Of a stretch of 60,000 bases of DNA, positions 48,928 to 59,499 are shown in pieces (position 1 is the first letter of the stretch; every line of letters starts with the position of its first letter). The translations under genes were made by a program, and so were the position numbers. The notes beneath the pieces were generated by a model, which was not told where the DNA came from, made no database searches, and worked only from the letters and a program-made list of their open reading frames with translations. The DNA is from Gnetum montanum (lineage: Eukaryota > Streptophyta > Gnetopsida > Gnetales > Gnetaceae): the NCBI GenBank assembly GCA_015680685.1, contig MNCI01005823.1:318623-378622 (forward strand). Direction: 5' to 3'.

Positions 48928-49968
48928 CTATTGTCGCGTGGTGTCCTGTCCTATTTCTTGATTTGGCATAGCCATATCTCTACTATTGTTAGCATATTCT
49001 CCACATCTTTCATGTACCCAATCTAGCATCTTATTAATCTTTGCCTCAATTTCATCTAGTGATTGCAGGATTGGCAAAGATGATTCCACCTCCTTGAAGT
49101 GAGTTGATTTCTCCTCTTCATGATCATGGACCCTTGTTAAGTTAAGATTTTGGTCCTGTTGAGAACTTTCAACATTCTCCCATTTGGCTATTTCTCCTTC
49201 TTCTTTTGCTAGCTGCTTAATAAGCTCTTGGAGTTGATGGGTTTGTAGCTCATATAGTTGACCTTGGGTGTACATCCCTAGGGTCTTCCTCGTTTCATTA
49301 TGGAGCCCATTAATGATATGGTACATTAGCCTTTCCTTGAAGAACCCATGGCTTGGGTAGTTGTTTAACAGTGCATAATATCCTTCTAAGGCCATGTCCA
49401 AGGGTTCATGTTGTGCTTGTTTCCATTCTTGGATTTGTCTCCTCAAGGCTAACACTCTCGCATAGGTTTGATATCTTTCATTGAAGAGTTCTACCATTGT
49501 CGACCAACATCGAATTGATTTTGGTTTTAATGACCTATACCATACTTTTTCTTGGACAACGAGTGTCAGACAAAAGAGCTTAAGTTTTTTCCACCCATTA
49601 TCAATATTTTTCCATGTATAGGCATCGTAGACGTCTTGTAAATGTTGTTGCAAATCTAAATCATAGCCTCCTGAAAACTTGGGAAAGTTTTTTAAATCAA
49701 GCACGGGTAGACAACTTTCCTTACGATGCCTATGAGCTATTCGAATAGCCTCATGTATTTTTGTTAAGCTTGTAGTGGCTAGTAGGGGTTCATCTTCATC
49801 GAGTAAGTTATGCTTTCGTGCGTTGGGACGATGTTGTGTTTGTTTATGTTTATAAGAAATTTCCACCTTGGGTTGCGTACTCCAATCTTCATTGTCATAA
49901 TATTCGTTGGTTCTCCAATGAACTACCTCACTAGATGTGGCATTATTATAGTTTTGTAGGAGAGGCAT
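48928..49968 (-). CDS. gag: gag (capsid part) of element B, longest intact ORF
   Basis: 346 codons from Met 49968 (MPLLQNYNN); the open frame extends to 50040 upstream, but this Met lies nearer the conserved start in A and D. Contents: VVHWRTNEYYDNEDW (conserved N-terminus), a basic linker, capsid core KFSGGYDLDLQQHLQDVYDA (residues about 95-115), LKLFCLTLVVQEKVWYRSL, MVELFNERYQTYARVLALRR, YHIINGLHNETRKTLGMYTQ, and a Glu-rich helix after residue 230. Capsid-forming protein of the retrotransposon particle, acting in the cytoplasm. The stop at 48928 precedes the Cys/His box, so the product lacks that box and is probably a truncated Gag. Some family Cys/Trp positions differ from A and D. Confidence 0.75.
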   Translation of the reverse strand: MPLLQNYNNATSSEVVHWRTNEYYDNEDWSTQPKVEISYKHKQTQHRPNARKHNLLDEDEPLLATTSLTKIHEAIRIAHRHRKESCLPVLDLKNFPKFSGGYDLDLQQHLQDVYDAYTWKNIDNGWKKLKLFCLTLVVQEKVWYRSLKPKSIRCWSTMVELFNERYQTYARVLALRRQIQEWKQAQHEPLDMALEGYYALLNNYPSHGFFKERLMYHIINGLHNETRKTLGMYTQGQLYELQTHQLQELIKQLAKEEGEIAKWENVESSQQDQNLNLTRVHDHEEEKSTHFKEVESSLPILQSLDEIEAKINKMLDWVHERCGEYANNSRDMAMPNQEIGQDTTRQ

Positions 49969-50094
49969 GATTATGAAATTGTGTGTGAATTTATATGTGA
50001 CTTTTTTATAATTATTTCTTCTTCCTATGAGATATATCATTAAGTTCTATACAGCAACCTTGTATGATATAACTAATCTAGATAACTAGCATCA

Positions 50095-50112
50095 TCCTCG
50101 GCAACGGCGCCA
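50095..50112 (-). other. primer binding site, tRNA-Asp (B)
   Basis: tcctcggcaacggcgcca matches the 3' end of plant tRNA-Asp at 17 of 18 positions; one base from the LTR. Best-preserved primer site in the window. Confidence 0.9.
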
Positions 50113-50113
50113 A

Positions 50114-51004
50114 TGATGAGTGGCAAGGTACCCCTACGCTCAACCATACGAATATGAGTGTTCATGCATGATCCAGTAAAACTCTTTGGACAGGCTAGTT
50201 ATGGTATCTAGATAGTTACACGTTGATCGCAGTTCACTGCCTTCCCACCTGGACTAGTATTTTCTTTGTCACATATGGTTTAGTCCAGAGTGAGGCATAT
50301 GATGTGATCCTAAATTAGTGCTACTCCTAGAGACAATGGAAAATAATCTTGATTAAACTAATGAGTAATAGGAAATGAAGTATAAGTTAACCTAAGTGCG
50401 ATAAGCATCCGTTCCTTAATCATCTATACACATCTTGGACCTCATGCATGACTACTACGGGGGTTACCAAGCGTAGATCCCAGGTACGCTGTTGGGTTAC
50501 CAAGTAGTCACACTTAAATGCTCATGATTAAGTCGTACTCATTCCGCATTTAAGAACAGGAATAGTAAATGATGATAAATAAATATTAACTAAGAAAAAA
50601 ATAAATAACAATAACAATTAACAATAATAATTAAATAATTAAAACTAAGTGAATGCTGCAATGATGAAGTAATCTCGATCTTTATTTCCAGTCATGTGCA
50701 TGTCCAAGTACGTCACACTCAAATAAAAGTGTCGTACAATTACAAGCATCACACTACAAGCATGCAATGGGAAAATAATCTAACTCCTATGAAAACAAAC
50801 TGCAAGAGTCTAGCTACAATTGACAAAAAGATGCCTAAATGAGGTGGAAGGCCCTCTTATTTATAGGTCGGGATAGGCAGCTACGTAAACGGGGCCACGT
50901 TGATGCAGGAAGGCTATGTCGATGGGCCCGCATCAACGCAGCCACATATATGTGGTCCTGTATACGCGGCCAAGTTGACACATTGACTGAATGACACTTC
51001 ATCA
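50114..51004 (-). repeat. 5' LTR of element B
   Basis: Starts TGATGAGTGGCAAGG and ends GACACTTCATCA; 891 bp, collinear with 45083-45973 without net length change. Differences are mostly transitions. Confidence 0.9.
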
Positions 51005-51009
51005 AACAT

Positions 51010-51296
51010 CTATTGTTTCTTGGATACGTCTCCTCAACTATTGAGCTCTTGTTTCTAAGGCTTTCTCTCATTAATTTTTCTTCTTCCCAATCCTTGGAGC
51101 ATCCTCATTTGATTTGTAGCCTTTACTTTCAATCCATGATCGTTCATGTTCTCATGTTGTCTTATAAGATCTTCACTCACTTAGATCTCATTTTTCTTGA
51201 GTCCTTCATCCTCATGTTCCTATAAACACATTGTTCACAACAAACATTCTTTGTTCTCCATTTTCCTTAAGGTTTTGACATACCAAAAGGTCAACA
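51010..51296 (-). repeat. copia H 3' LTR, right part
   Basis: Ends AGGTCAACA; minus strand starts TGTTGACCTTTTGG, directly after a polypurine tract, the usual copia/Sire arrangement. It is the continuation of 44341-45082 after removal of B. Confidence 0.6.
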
Positions 51297-51297
51297 A

Positions 51298-51310
51298 TAT
51301 CCCCCTTTTT
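51298..51310 (-). other. polypurine tract of copia H
   Basis: tatcccccttttt on the plus strand, AAAAAGGGGGATA on the minus strand, typical of Ty1/copia elements. Confidence 0.7.
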
Positions 51311-51530
51311 GGTGATATCCAAAACTTAAGAAAATGGATTAGTAGTAGTTTTCACATTATGTATTCCACTTTTTGACCAAAAACAAAAAGGATGGAAACA
51401 ACTCCACCTAAATGAATGTAAGAAAAAATATAAACATAAATACACACACACACACACACACACACATACTTTTACATTTTAATGCATTTAAGAACTTAAA
51501 AATATTTTATTAAAAATTTAAAAGCAAAAA
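51311..51530. repeat. 3' untranslated part of H with (AC)n
   Basis: Short AT-rich region between pol and polypurine tract. A dinucleotide AC microsatellite occupies 51442-51466. Confidence 0.7.
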
Positions 51531-52597
51531 CTTACTTGATAAGACATGGTCCTATCCTCATATCTTTACAGAGAACAGTCAATCTTTTCTCATCAAAGGG
51601 CTTGGTGAATGCATTTTCAAGTTGATTCTCAGTTCTGTTAAATTTTAGTTTTATGTGCCCATATTGAGTGTGTTCTCACACGAAGTGATCTCAAATCTCA
51701 ATGTGTTTGGTGTGTGAGTTTTGAATTGGATTTTTTGTCATGTTGATGATGCTATTGTTGTCACAATAGATAGGTGTAGATACAGGTTTTACCCCTAAGT
51801 CTTTAAGCATTTCTTTCATCCACAACTGATATATATTCATCTTGTACCATAGAAAGTGTTGTAGAAGTTTTCTTTTTGGTTGTCCAAGAGACAAGGCTTC
51901 TTCTTATAAAAAAGCAATTTCCACTTGTGCTTTGAAGTACATCTAAGTAGCCTACCTAATCTACATCACAATATCCAACAAGATCAAGTGGAAAATCCTT
52001 TGGATACCAAAGGCNNNNNNNNNNNNNNNNNNNNNNNNNNNGAGCCTTTGGTATCCAAAGGATTTTCCACTTGATCTTGTTGGATATTGTGATGNTTGCA
52101 TAAGATTTGAGAACTTCTTGCAAATAATTTCATTAGTGGCACCAAATGTAATATCATCAACATAAATTTGAACTATAAGCATATCTCTACCTTCTCTTTT
52201 GAGAAATAAAGTGACATTAGCCTTACCTCTTTTGAAACTATTTGATGTAAGATGTCAAGAAAGTCTTTCATACTAGGCTCTAGGAGCTTTTTTAAGTCCA
52301 TAGAAAGCCTTCTTGAGCTTGTAAACATGATTAGGTTTGATGGGATATATAAAGCCTTTAGGTTGTTCAACATAAAATTCTTCTTGTATGGTTCCATTTT
52401 GATATAGTTTGATATTTTTAATACTTGCGTATGTCAAAAGAATTCTAATAAATTCTAGTCTAGCAACAGGAGCAAACGTTTCATCAAAATCAATTCCTTC
52501 TTGTTAATTGTATCATTTGGCAACTAATCTAACTTTATTATTAATGATATTTCCATTCTCAATAGTTTTTTTCCTAAAGATCCATTTTGTCCCAATG
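51531..52597 (-). pseudogene. pol of copia H: RT and RNase H (broken)
   Basis: Minus strand. RT pieces: SIIGTKWIF-type start near 52597 (cut by K), [12 protein letters not shown]-like region (about 52350-52390), the palm motif VQIYVDDITFGATNE (about 52140-52180) with the catalytic DD kept. The assembly gap at 52015-52041 removes the part up to LWYPKDFPLDLVGY (51970-52010). RNase H at 51691-51894: VSTPIYCDNNSIINMTKNPI, NSHTKHIEI (copia motif YCDN..A..L..NP..H.RTKHI). It ends near 51540 (DEKRLTVL). Stops and frameshifts make it inactive. Confidence 0.75.
51964..52095. other. assembly gap with inverted flanks
   Basis: 27 N (52015-52041) flanked by perfect 51-bp inverted copies (51964-52014 and 52044-52094), then one N (52095). 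The left arm reads as sensible copia pol on the minus strand; the right arm does not. An assembly or gap-filling artefact is more likely than a real hairpin. Confidence 0.8.
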
Positions 52598-52602
52598 ATT
52601 GG

Positions 52603-53355
52603 TGATGAGAAGTGAGTATACCCTATGCCCAACCATACAAATTGCTAGTTCACTCAGCAATCCGATCGAGTTCCATAAACTTTAGTTCTCTAAGTACACT
52701 AGCTTCTAGGAGGTAAAAGTAACTATTACAATCACTATCTTCCTAGTTTCACTTGTGAAGTGCAAGTGTATGGTTAAGTGTAACTGAGGCATATGATTTT
52801 TATCATTTTATCTTTTATGTTTTAAGTCACCTAGGAATAAAGAATAAGGAATAAAATATTTAATTGCTAAATTAATCTAATAACTAACTAATGCTTAACT
52901 AATCCTAACATAAGCATTCATTCCCACTTTCCATACACATCTTGAACATGTATAACACTACTGGGTTACCAAACGTTAAGCTTACTGAGATTACCAAGAG
53001 TTAGACATATGCTCGAAGTGGTCATACTTATATTTTCTATTTAATCTATATTAATTAATCCCTTAATTACTTAAGAACATTTAAAGAAATTTCTTGAATA
53101 TTAAATGCTTTAAAGAAAATAATTAATCTAGTCCAAGTGCTGTAAGGTTTGATCAAAAACCTTGTCTTTATTGCTGCACAAACTGAAGTGCTCAAACAAA
53201 GATCCATGCACTCTTTAACTCCTACTATGGGCACTCAGAAAATATTCTAACTTTCAAGTGCAAAAACTGTTAGAGCTCTACTACAACTATGAGAATTATG
53301 CCATAAATGTGATAGGTAGGAGCACATTTATAGGTGAAACAAGATGCTGTATTGA
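52603..53355 (-). repeat. Athila-family LTR K, truncated by D
   Basis: Starts TGATGAGAAGTGAG within the copia RT (left flank attgg, 52598-52602), with TATA near 53320 on the minus strand. It stops at 53355 where the D LTR begins; its end would lie beyond D. No primer site lies to its left, so it is a solo LTR or the 3' LTR of a minus-strand element. Confidence 0.65.
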
Positions 53356-54222
53356 TGAACCACCATTTTTCATCTACTAAAATGTTGAGTACATGATGTC
53401 AAGGCCATAACATTGCATACACAACATCAAGGCCTTAGTCCGATGTCACATGTCCAACGTTAGGGGGTATACCCCAAGTCTATAATAACTGCACTTGGGC
53501 TCTAGTTTTGATAGTCATTTTTTTGTCATTCTTAGTTAGAGTAGTGAAGCTCTTGCAATTTATTTTCCTCAAAGTTAGAATATTTTCTGAGTGCCTACAA
53601 AAGAAGTCTAAAGTATGTATAGTTCTTTGTTTAAGCACTAATGTACCTAAGCACAGCAGTGTGACAAGAATAAAACAAACTTTTTTAACAATCTTTGCAG
53701 CACTAAGAATATCTTGATATTTTTTTTATTGCACTTTACTTTCTTGCTCTTCCTTTTAATGCATTTGAATTAGCAATTTATTTCCAACAATTAATGAACA
53801 CGAGCATGACCACTTTGAGCATTCATATAGTACTTGGTAACCTAGCAACCCGTAACATTTGGTAGCCCAGCAGTACTATATGTGTTCAGGATGTGTCCAG
53901 GAAAGTGGGGTGGTTACTTGTGTTAGGCTAGCTAGGCAATAGATGAGTTATATCTTCAATTACTTTACCTTTTACTCTTGTTGTAGGTGATTACTTCTAT
54001 AAAACACAAAACAATAAAAATCATATACCTCAATTACACTTAAACCATACCCTTGAAATTCACAAGTGTAGTTTGGAAGACAATGAATGTTCTCAATGCC
54101 CATTTCACTTCCTAGAAGAGCTACTGCATTAGATAACTATAGGTCCATGGAATTCGACTCAATCACATGTAACGCCTTAGCAATTCCTATGGTTGGGCGT
54201 AGGGGTACCTCACCACTCATTA
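53356..54222 (+). repeat. 5' LTR of element D
   Basis: Starts TGAACCACC and ends ACTCATTA (TCATCA with one C-to-T change) before the primer site. TATA-like CTATAATAAC near 53480. Matches C's 5' LTR and, inverted, K. Confidence 0.7.
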
Positions 54223-54223
54223 T

Positions 54224-54241
54224 TGGCATCATTTTTGAGAA
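54224..54241 (+). other. primer binding site, tRNA-Asp type (D)
   Basis: TGGCATCATTTTTGAGAA keeps about ten of 18 positions; nearly all differences are C-to-T or G-to-A. Weak by itself, but correctly placed. Confidence 0.5.
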
Positions 54242-54445
54242 ACTTTTTATTGTTTGGTGTGCTATCTAGGACCTTGTGAAAGCATTTAAATCATTGGAAT
54301 GAACCTTAGAGTCATATCTTATTTCACAATTACTACAACCAATTCTCATATGACACTATGAATTTTATTTCCCTAACCAAAAATTTCTTCTTCTCACAGC
54401 ACCAATTATCAAAGCACACTGTGATTTTTATTTTGCTAACCAAAA

Positions 54446-56520
54446 ATGTCTTCTTCTCATAGGAGCACTTCTCTACCCAAGGCTGATAATGATTGTTTGA
54501 CAAAGCCTCAATAGTACTGAATCATATACTCACCCTGATAAGTATGTGTCAAACTTCACCTTCATCCTACACTAGGATGAATAGCTGTAGTGGTGTGACA
54601 TGGAGGGCAACATTGTGTTGTCACTCGATCATGCTACTACTACAATGCTCTATTAAACGCTTGCATGATGTGGTCTTTAAGACCACCATGGGGAGTATAA
54701 TGTGAAAGATGTTGATGCTAGGGATTATCATCCCATTGAAGCATAATGCCTGCAGGATCGACAGTTGGAATAGTGCTATAAGTTTTTGAAGGGAAAAGAA
54801 CTTAATGATCCTCCATTCCTATTGTACCAACAAGCTAGTGGGAAACCCTTCTATGGGGGGTTTTTCATTCAATGAAAATCCTCTCTTTGACTTCAGTGAT
54901 GGAGGTTAAAATTAGAATCTACACTTCACAATTCACAATCTTGATTCTGGTAACAAGGGATCCAATGACAATGAAGGATCTAGATGGAAAAATCAAGATA
55001 GAGATGTTAACAAGAAGCACGATCATGATTGTGGTCACAATCATTGAAGAGGCAATAGTAGGCACCATGATGGTGCTAATTCTCCTTCTTCCCCTTTGTC
55101 ATATTCTTCTTCTCCTGGATCTAATCATGACCATAGAAGGTGAGACTATGATGGAGGTAATTGAAATGAATGANGTAGAAGGTGAGACTATGATGGAGGT
55201 AATTGAAATGAATGAAATGACCAATGGGACCAAGATATCCAAAGGGATCATTGGGACAGGCAAGAATAAGGGCATAGATGTTCAATAGAGGCACATCACC
55301 ATGAACGAAGAGGTAGTAGAGGGCATCATAGGCACCATGATCAAGACCTTGATGAGCCTCTATTTTCTACCTAAAGTATGCTTAACATTACAGAGGTAGT
55401 CAGAATCCCAACAAGGCATGTGAAAGATAGTACAATCAAATGGTTAGACATGAACAATATTCCTTGATTTGAAGGAGGATATAACTCTAATCCTTAGAAT
55501 CATCTTCAAGCTTTCCAAGATGCATGTGCTTTGTAGAACATAGAGAACAACTGACAAAAATTGAAGTTGTTCCCCAGGACACTCATCAAAGAATTAGAAA
55601 ACTAGTATCAGTCCTTAGAGCCAAAATCTATTAGAAAATGAAGTACCATGCTTGAGTTGTTCAATGATAAGTATCAAACATACTCCAAGGTCTCCAACAT
55701 AAGGAAGCAAATTCAAGGGTAAAAACAAGGAACACACAAACTCTTAGATGCCAACATTGGCCAATACTATGCCTTGATGCATAAATGCCCTAGCCATGAT
55801 TATTCTCAATTGGCTCAACTTCACCACATTATAGATGGGATTCGTAATGAAATGATGAAAACCCTTAGTATCTATGCCCAAGGGTGATTATCATAAGTAA
55901 CTACCCATTGGGTACAAAGGTTAATAGAGCAAGTCATCAAAGAGGAGGCAAACTAAGAAAAAGACAAAGCGCAAAGAAGTATAACTATGATCCTTCCATC
56001 TACAAGAAGGAGGTTTAATTTTGCAACAGTGTGGGAAAATCCATATTTGATGAGGGGATGCATAAGAAAGCCTTGCCACTTCAACAATTCCAATATGAAC
56101 TTACAACCAAGGTTGATTAGTTTAAGGGACTATATGGATAGCAAATTTCAAGCTATCCTCAAAATCACTAAAGAGTCCAGAGAACCAGGTAGTAATCATG
56201 AGCGCAAGAGGCACAAGGAAGTTGAATGTGCATATTACAAAGGTAAGGAAAAAATTGCTACAATAAGAGAGGTTGTGGATAGTGAATCAGATGATGATCA
56301 TGGGTGTGACATCTATCAGTATGAAGATCCCAAGGGATGATGCCCCGTTGTGTCACATCCTCAAGAGGTTGGAGTGTATGCCTTACATCCACGACTTACA
56401 CAAAGGAAAACATCTAAAAGGTTGCCTTATCCTCAAGGTAATTACAAGAAGTTCTGTTAGCAACAACTTTATTACCTAAGTAGAGCTCCACTGCAATCAT
56501 ACAAATAGTACCAATAATTA
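54446..56520 (+). pseudogene. gag of element D (degenerate)
   Basis: Starts at 54446 (MSSSHRSTSLPKADND), matching the A start. An Asp/Arg/His-rich linker (54880-55370) contains a one-base gap at 55174 with a 40-bp duplication. Capsid core from about 55450: NNIPXFEGGYN, LKLFPRTLIKELEN, MLELFNDKYQTYSKVSNIRK, HHIIDGIRNEMMKTLSIYAQ. Then the basic segment (55987-56280) and the Cys/His box at 56300-56370 (GCDIYQYEDPKG, then CPVVSH). Many stops at expected Trp and Gln codons. The leader just before the ATG is partly duplicated (about 54360-54405 against 54423-54466). Confidence 0.75.
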
Positions 56521-57049
56521 CAATAACCACAATCATGGGTGCTTACACTACCAAGGCAACAATACCCTTACTAGCAACCTAATTCATATGGCTACCACAT
56601 GTAGCAACCCATGTCTCTACATGACTCTTCCAATCATGTTTCTAATATTTTGCCTTACTACCATCCTTTTGATTATTACTGAGCTCATTTGCCATATGAA
56701 AGAAAGGATGCCACCTCCTATCCTTATCCTCCTCCTATCCCTACACATACTTCTCCTCTAGTTGCATAGCTACTGCCTACTCATCCTATGCAAGGAGAAC
56801 TACCTTCTCAACCACAATAAAAAGAATTCTACGATGGCTATTAATTTGCAATCCAATCATCAATCAGAAGTGTCGAATGCCCAATCAAAGAAAATACCTT
56901 TCTTTTGACCCTATAGTCCACCTAAGCCTTCACCTATACCCATAGTTGACAACCCTGCTCCTACCTCTTTCTTCATATCAAATTCCTTTAGGCCTCCTTT
57001 AAACCAAACTCTACCAAGGATCCATACCATAATGCTTACTCACACTATG

Positions 57050-57420
57050 TTTGATTGGATCCATGTAGGAAACCTTCCCAGAAAATTAGTTGATCTTGAA
57101 AATCCTCTAATTTATTTGCAAATTGCTAGGAACAAATAGTACAAAGCTCTTCTCAATTCAAGTGCTAGTGTTAATCTAATTTCTCATGAGACGTACACTG
57201 CTTGGAACTTGCCTCCTCTTAAGAAGAGCAACATACAATTAGAATTGGCAGACCAGTCCATCACTATTTCATTGGAACTAGTAGAAGACATTGTGACCAC
57301 TGTCTGTAGGTAGTCTTATCCTACCAATTTCCTGGTAATCAAACTAGAGAACTACAAAGGGAACTTCCCAGTCATTATGGCAAGGGCATGGCTGACCACC
57401 GTAGACACAAGAAAGGGCAT
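57050..57420 (+). pseudogene. aspartic protease of element D
   Basis: KALLNSSASVNLISHETY aligns with the Athila-type LCDLGASVNLM active-site segment; the catalytic Asp reads Asn (GAT/C-to-AAT type change), so it would be inactive. LKKSNIQLELADQSITI, SYPTNFLVIKLEN and NFPVIMARAWLTTVDTRKGI follow, matching C block by block. Confidence 0.75.
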
Positions 57421-57574
57421 CAAAGATCTTTCCCTAGAAATCTCTAAAGAAAACGCATTTGGAAAGATTGAGAAGAAGAGAGTTCCATGCATCGCGTACA
57501 ATGATAGTAGGTGTAATTGTGTGAAAAAACTTTGGGCCATAAAGCAAGCATCTATCTCTACATGCTAGCATTTT

Positions 57575-58790
57575 GTGCTAGAAGTCAAAATTCAAAGGTG
57601 TTTGTATGCAGAAACTACGAAACAAGAGGGCACCCAATGGCTAACTGCTGATTTAGAAAGCAACACACTTTGCATGGAACTAGTTGAGAGCCTAACAAGT
57701 GAGTATGTCACAAGCATGGATGAACTTGAGCAAGTTTATCACCAACTCTCTAAAGATACAAATGATGATACCCACTAGGGAGAGTTGGGAATTCCTAAAA
57801 AATTTAAGCAAGAGCCCCTTGAACTGAAAATGTTATTAGCTGCAATGGAATATGTATTTTTCGAAAATAAGAACTCAATTATAATCAATGCAAGACTTCC
57901 TTTAGAATAGAAAGATATGCTATTAAAGGTAGTTGAAAGATGGTTAGCAGCTTTTTCTTGGTCATATCCTGAACTCACAGGGATTGATCCTAGGATATGC
58001 TAGCATCGCATTTACACTGACTTGGCCATGAACCCAAAATGACAACCACAGAGGCAATTGAACCTCAAATTGAAGTAAATTGTCAAAGAGAAAATTGAGC
58101 AACTCCTCAAGGCGAGGTTCATTTTGTGGATAGTGAGTGGGTTAACCCACTTATAATTATGCCAAATAAAGGTGGAAAGTGGTGGGTCTACATTGATTTT
58201 AGGCTATTAAATATGGCAACATTCAAAGGTCATTTTCCATTACCATTTGTTAACCAGGTGCTAGACACAATATTAGGGCATTGCTACTAATGCGTCCTAG
58301 ATGGTTATAGTGGCTATAACAAAATTCAAATTGCATTAGAGGACCAAGCAAAGATAACGTTCATGAGTCCCTGGGGGACTTTTGCATATTGTAAGATGTC
58401 GTTTGGTCTATGCAATGCCCCTATCACATTTCAATGCCTAGTCTTGAGCATCTTTCAATGGTAGATTAGTAGTGGTGTGGAAGTCTTCATGGATGACTTC
58501 TTCACCTATGGAGCTACATTTGAGCAAGCCCTAGACCACCTTGAGCAAGTGTTGAAACAATGTGTTAAAACCAACTTATAGCTTAATTGGTAGAAAAGTT
58601 ATCTCATGATCTAGGAGGGCATTGTACTAGGGCACAAAATCTTGCAAGTAGGAATTGAGGTGGACCCTAAAAAATAAGGGTCATCCAAGAAATAACCTAC
58701 TAGCTAGAAATAGTTAAATATGTTCGATCATTCTTTGGACATACTAGCTACTACCAATGCTTCATAGAGAATTTCTCTAAGATCGCAAAG
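57575..58790 (+). pseudogene. reverse transcriptase of element D
   Basis: Connector 57800-58060 (ELKMLLAAMEYVFFENKNSI, AAFSWSYPELTGIDPRIC) typical of Athila pol before RT. RT proper: SEWVNPLIIMPNKGGKWW, IDFRLLNMATFKGHFPLP, CVLDGYSGYNKIQIALEDQ, GTFAYCKMSFGLCNAPITFQ, catalytic VFMDDFFTYG (58485-58515), EGIVLGHKILQVGIEVDPK. A one-base frameshift near 58670 shifts the thumb region (VRSFFGHTSYYQ, NFSKIAKSL). Stops at 58290 and elsewhere. RNA-dependent DNA polymerase; the two catalytic Asp residues of the DD pair are kept. Confidence 0.85.
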
Positions 58791-59340
58791 TCGTTGATGG
58801 AGCTAACAAAGAAAGAAGCTCCTTTTGTCTGGACCCCAAAATGTGAAAAAGCATTCCAACAATTGAAAGAAAATCTTGTGGAAACTCAAATCATACAAGC
58901 GCCTAATTGGTCTAGACCATTTCACATTATGACATGTGCATCAAACTATGTCTTCGGAGTAGTGTTGATGCAGTTAGATGACAAGAAATGGCCATACTAC
59001 ATCCACTATGCTAGCCAAAGTATTGTGGGTGCACAATTGAACTACACCACCATAGAAAAATAATTGATGGTAGTGGTGTTTGCACTAGAGAATTTCAAGA
59101 ATTACGTGCTTGGATATAAGGTGTTCAGGCATTACGTGCTTGGATATAAGGTGTTTTTGCACACTGTTCATAGTGCCATTCACTTCCTAATAAATAATCC
59201 AACGATGAGCCCCTATGTCATACAGTGGCTGGTGATCTTACATGAATTAAATCTTACAATGGTAGATTGAAAGGGCACTGAGAATGTGGTCGCTGATCAC
59301 TTGTCTCAATTGCAATGGGATGACAAAGAGGAAGAAGGTC
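58791..59340 (+). pseudogene. RNase H of element D
   Basis: AFQQLKENLVETQIIQAPNW, SRPFHIMTCASNYVFGVVL, AQLNYTTIEK-stop-LMVVVFALENF, then a 10-residue in-frame tandem duplication (59101-59160), HTVHSAIHFL and VVADHLSQL. The family reads CDAS and YTDHAAL at two catalytic Asp sites; here they read TCAS and HTVHSAI, so active-site residues are lost. Removes RNA from the RNA-DNA hybrid in the living element. Confidence 0.8.
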
Positions 59341-59499
59341 CATTATCTAATACATTTCCTGTTGAACTCCTCTTTGCTAGGAAGATAACCAAACAAATGC
59401 CTAATGAGCCAAAATGATATGATAACATTCTCACCTATCTTCTCACTCAAGAGATGCCACAAGGGTTGGACCACTAGAAGAAACAATAGTTTCTTTATC

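Larger units (their letters stand above)
45083..51004 (-). mobile_element. complete gag-only element B, 5.9 kb (TR-GAG type)
   Basis: Youngest-looking element here: two 891-bp LTRs, primer site with one mismatch to tRNA-Asp, longest uninterrupted gag. Flanks gacat and aacat agree at 4 of 5. On the minus strand: LTR, primer site 50095-50112, gag 49968-48928 plus tail to 47971, spacer, truncated third ORF (46584-46140), polypurine tract (45974-45986), LTR. It has no pol, so it depended on proteins of a relative. It sits in the 3' LTR of copia H. Contains a one-base assembly gap at 47413. Confidence 0.9.
44341..52597 (-). mobile_element. Ty1/copia element H (3' part), interrupted
   Basis: Minus-strand copia element. 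Its 3' LTR (44341-45082 plus 51010-51296) is split by element B, a polypurine tract (AAAAAGGGGGATA on the minus strand, 51298-51310) follows, then RNase H and RT of pol up to 52597, where LTR K is inserted. The rest (IN, PR, gag, 5' LTR) would lie beyond D, outside the window. LTR left boundary is the weakest point. Confidence 0.65.

Noticed and set aside
51964-52094. Long perfect hairpin as a structural RNA or MITE
   Set aside because: Arms border an N gap and one arm is a copy of adjoining pol; artefact preferred.
54872-55288. 138-codon plus-strand ORF in D
   Set aside because: Wrong frame of the gag linker, extended by the duplicated 40 bp around the N at 55174.
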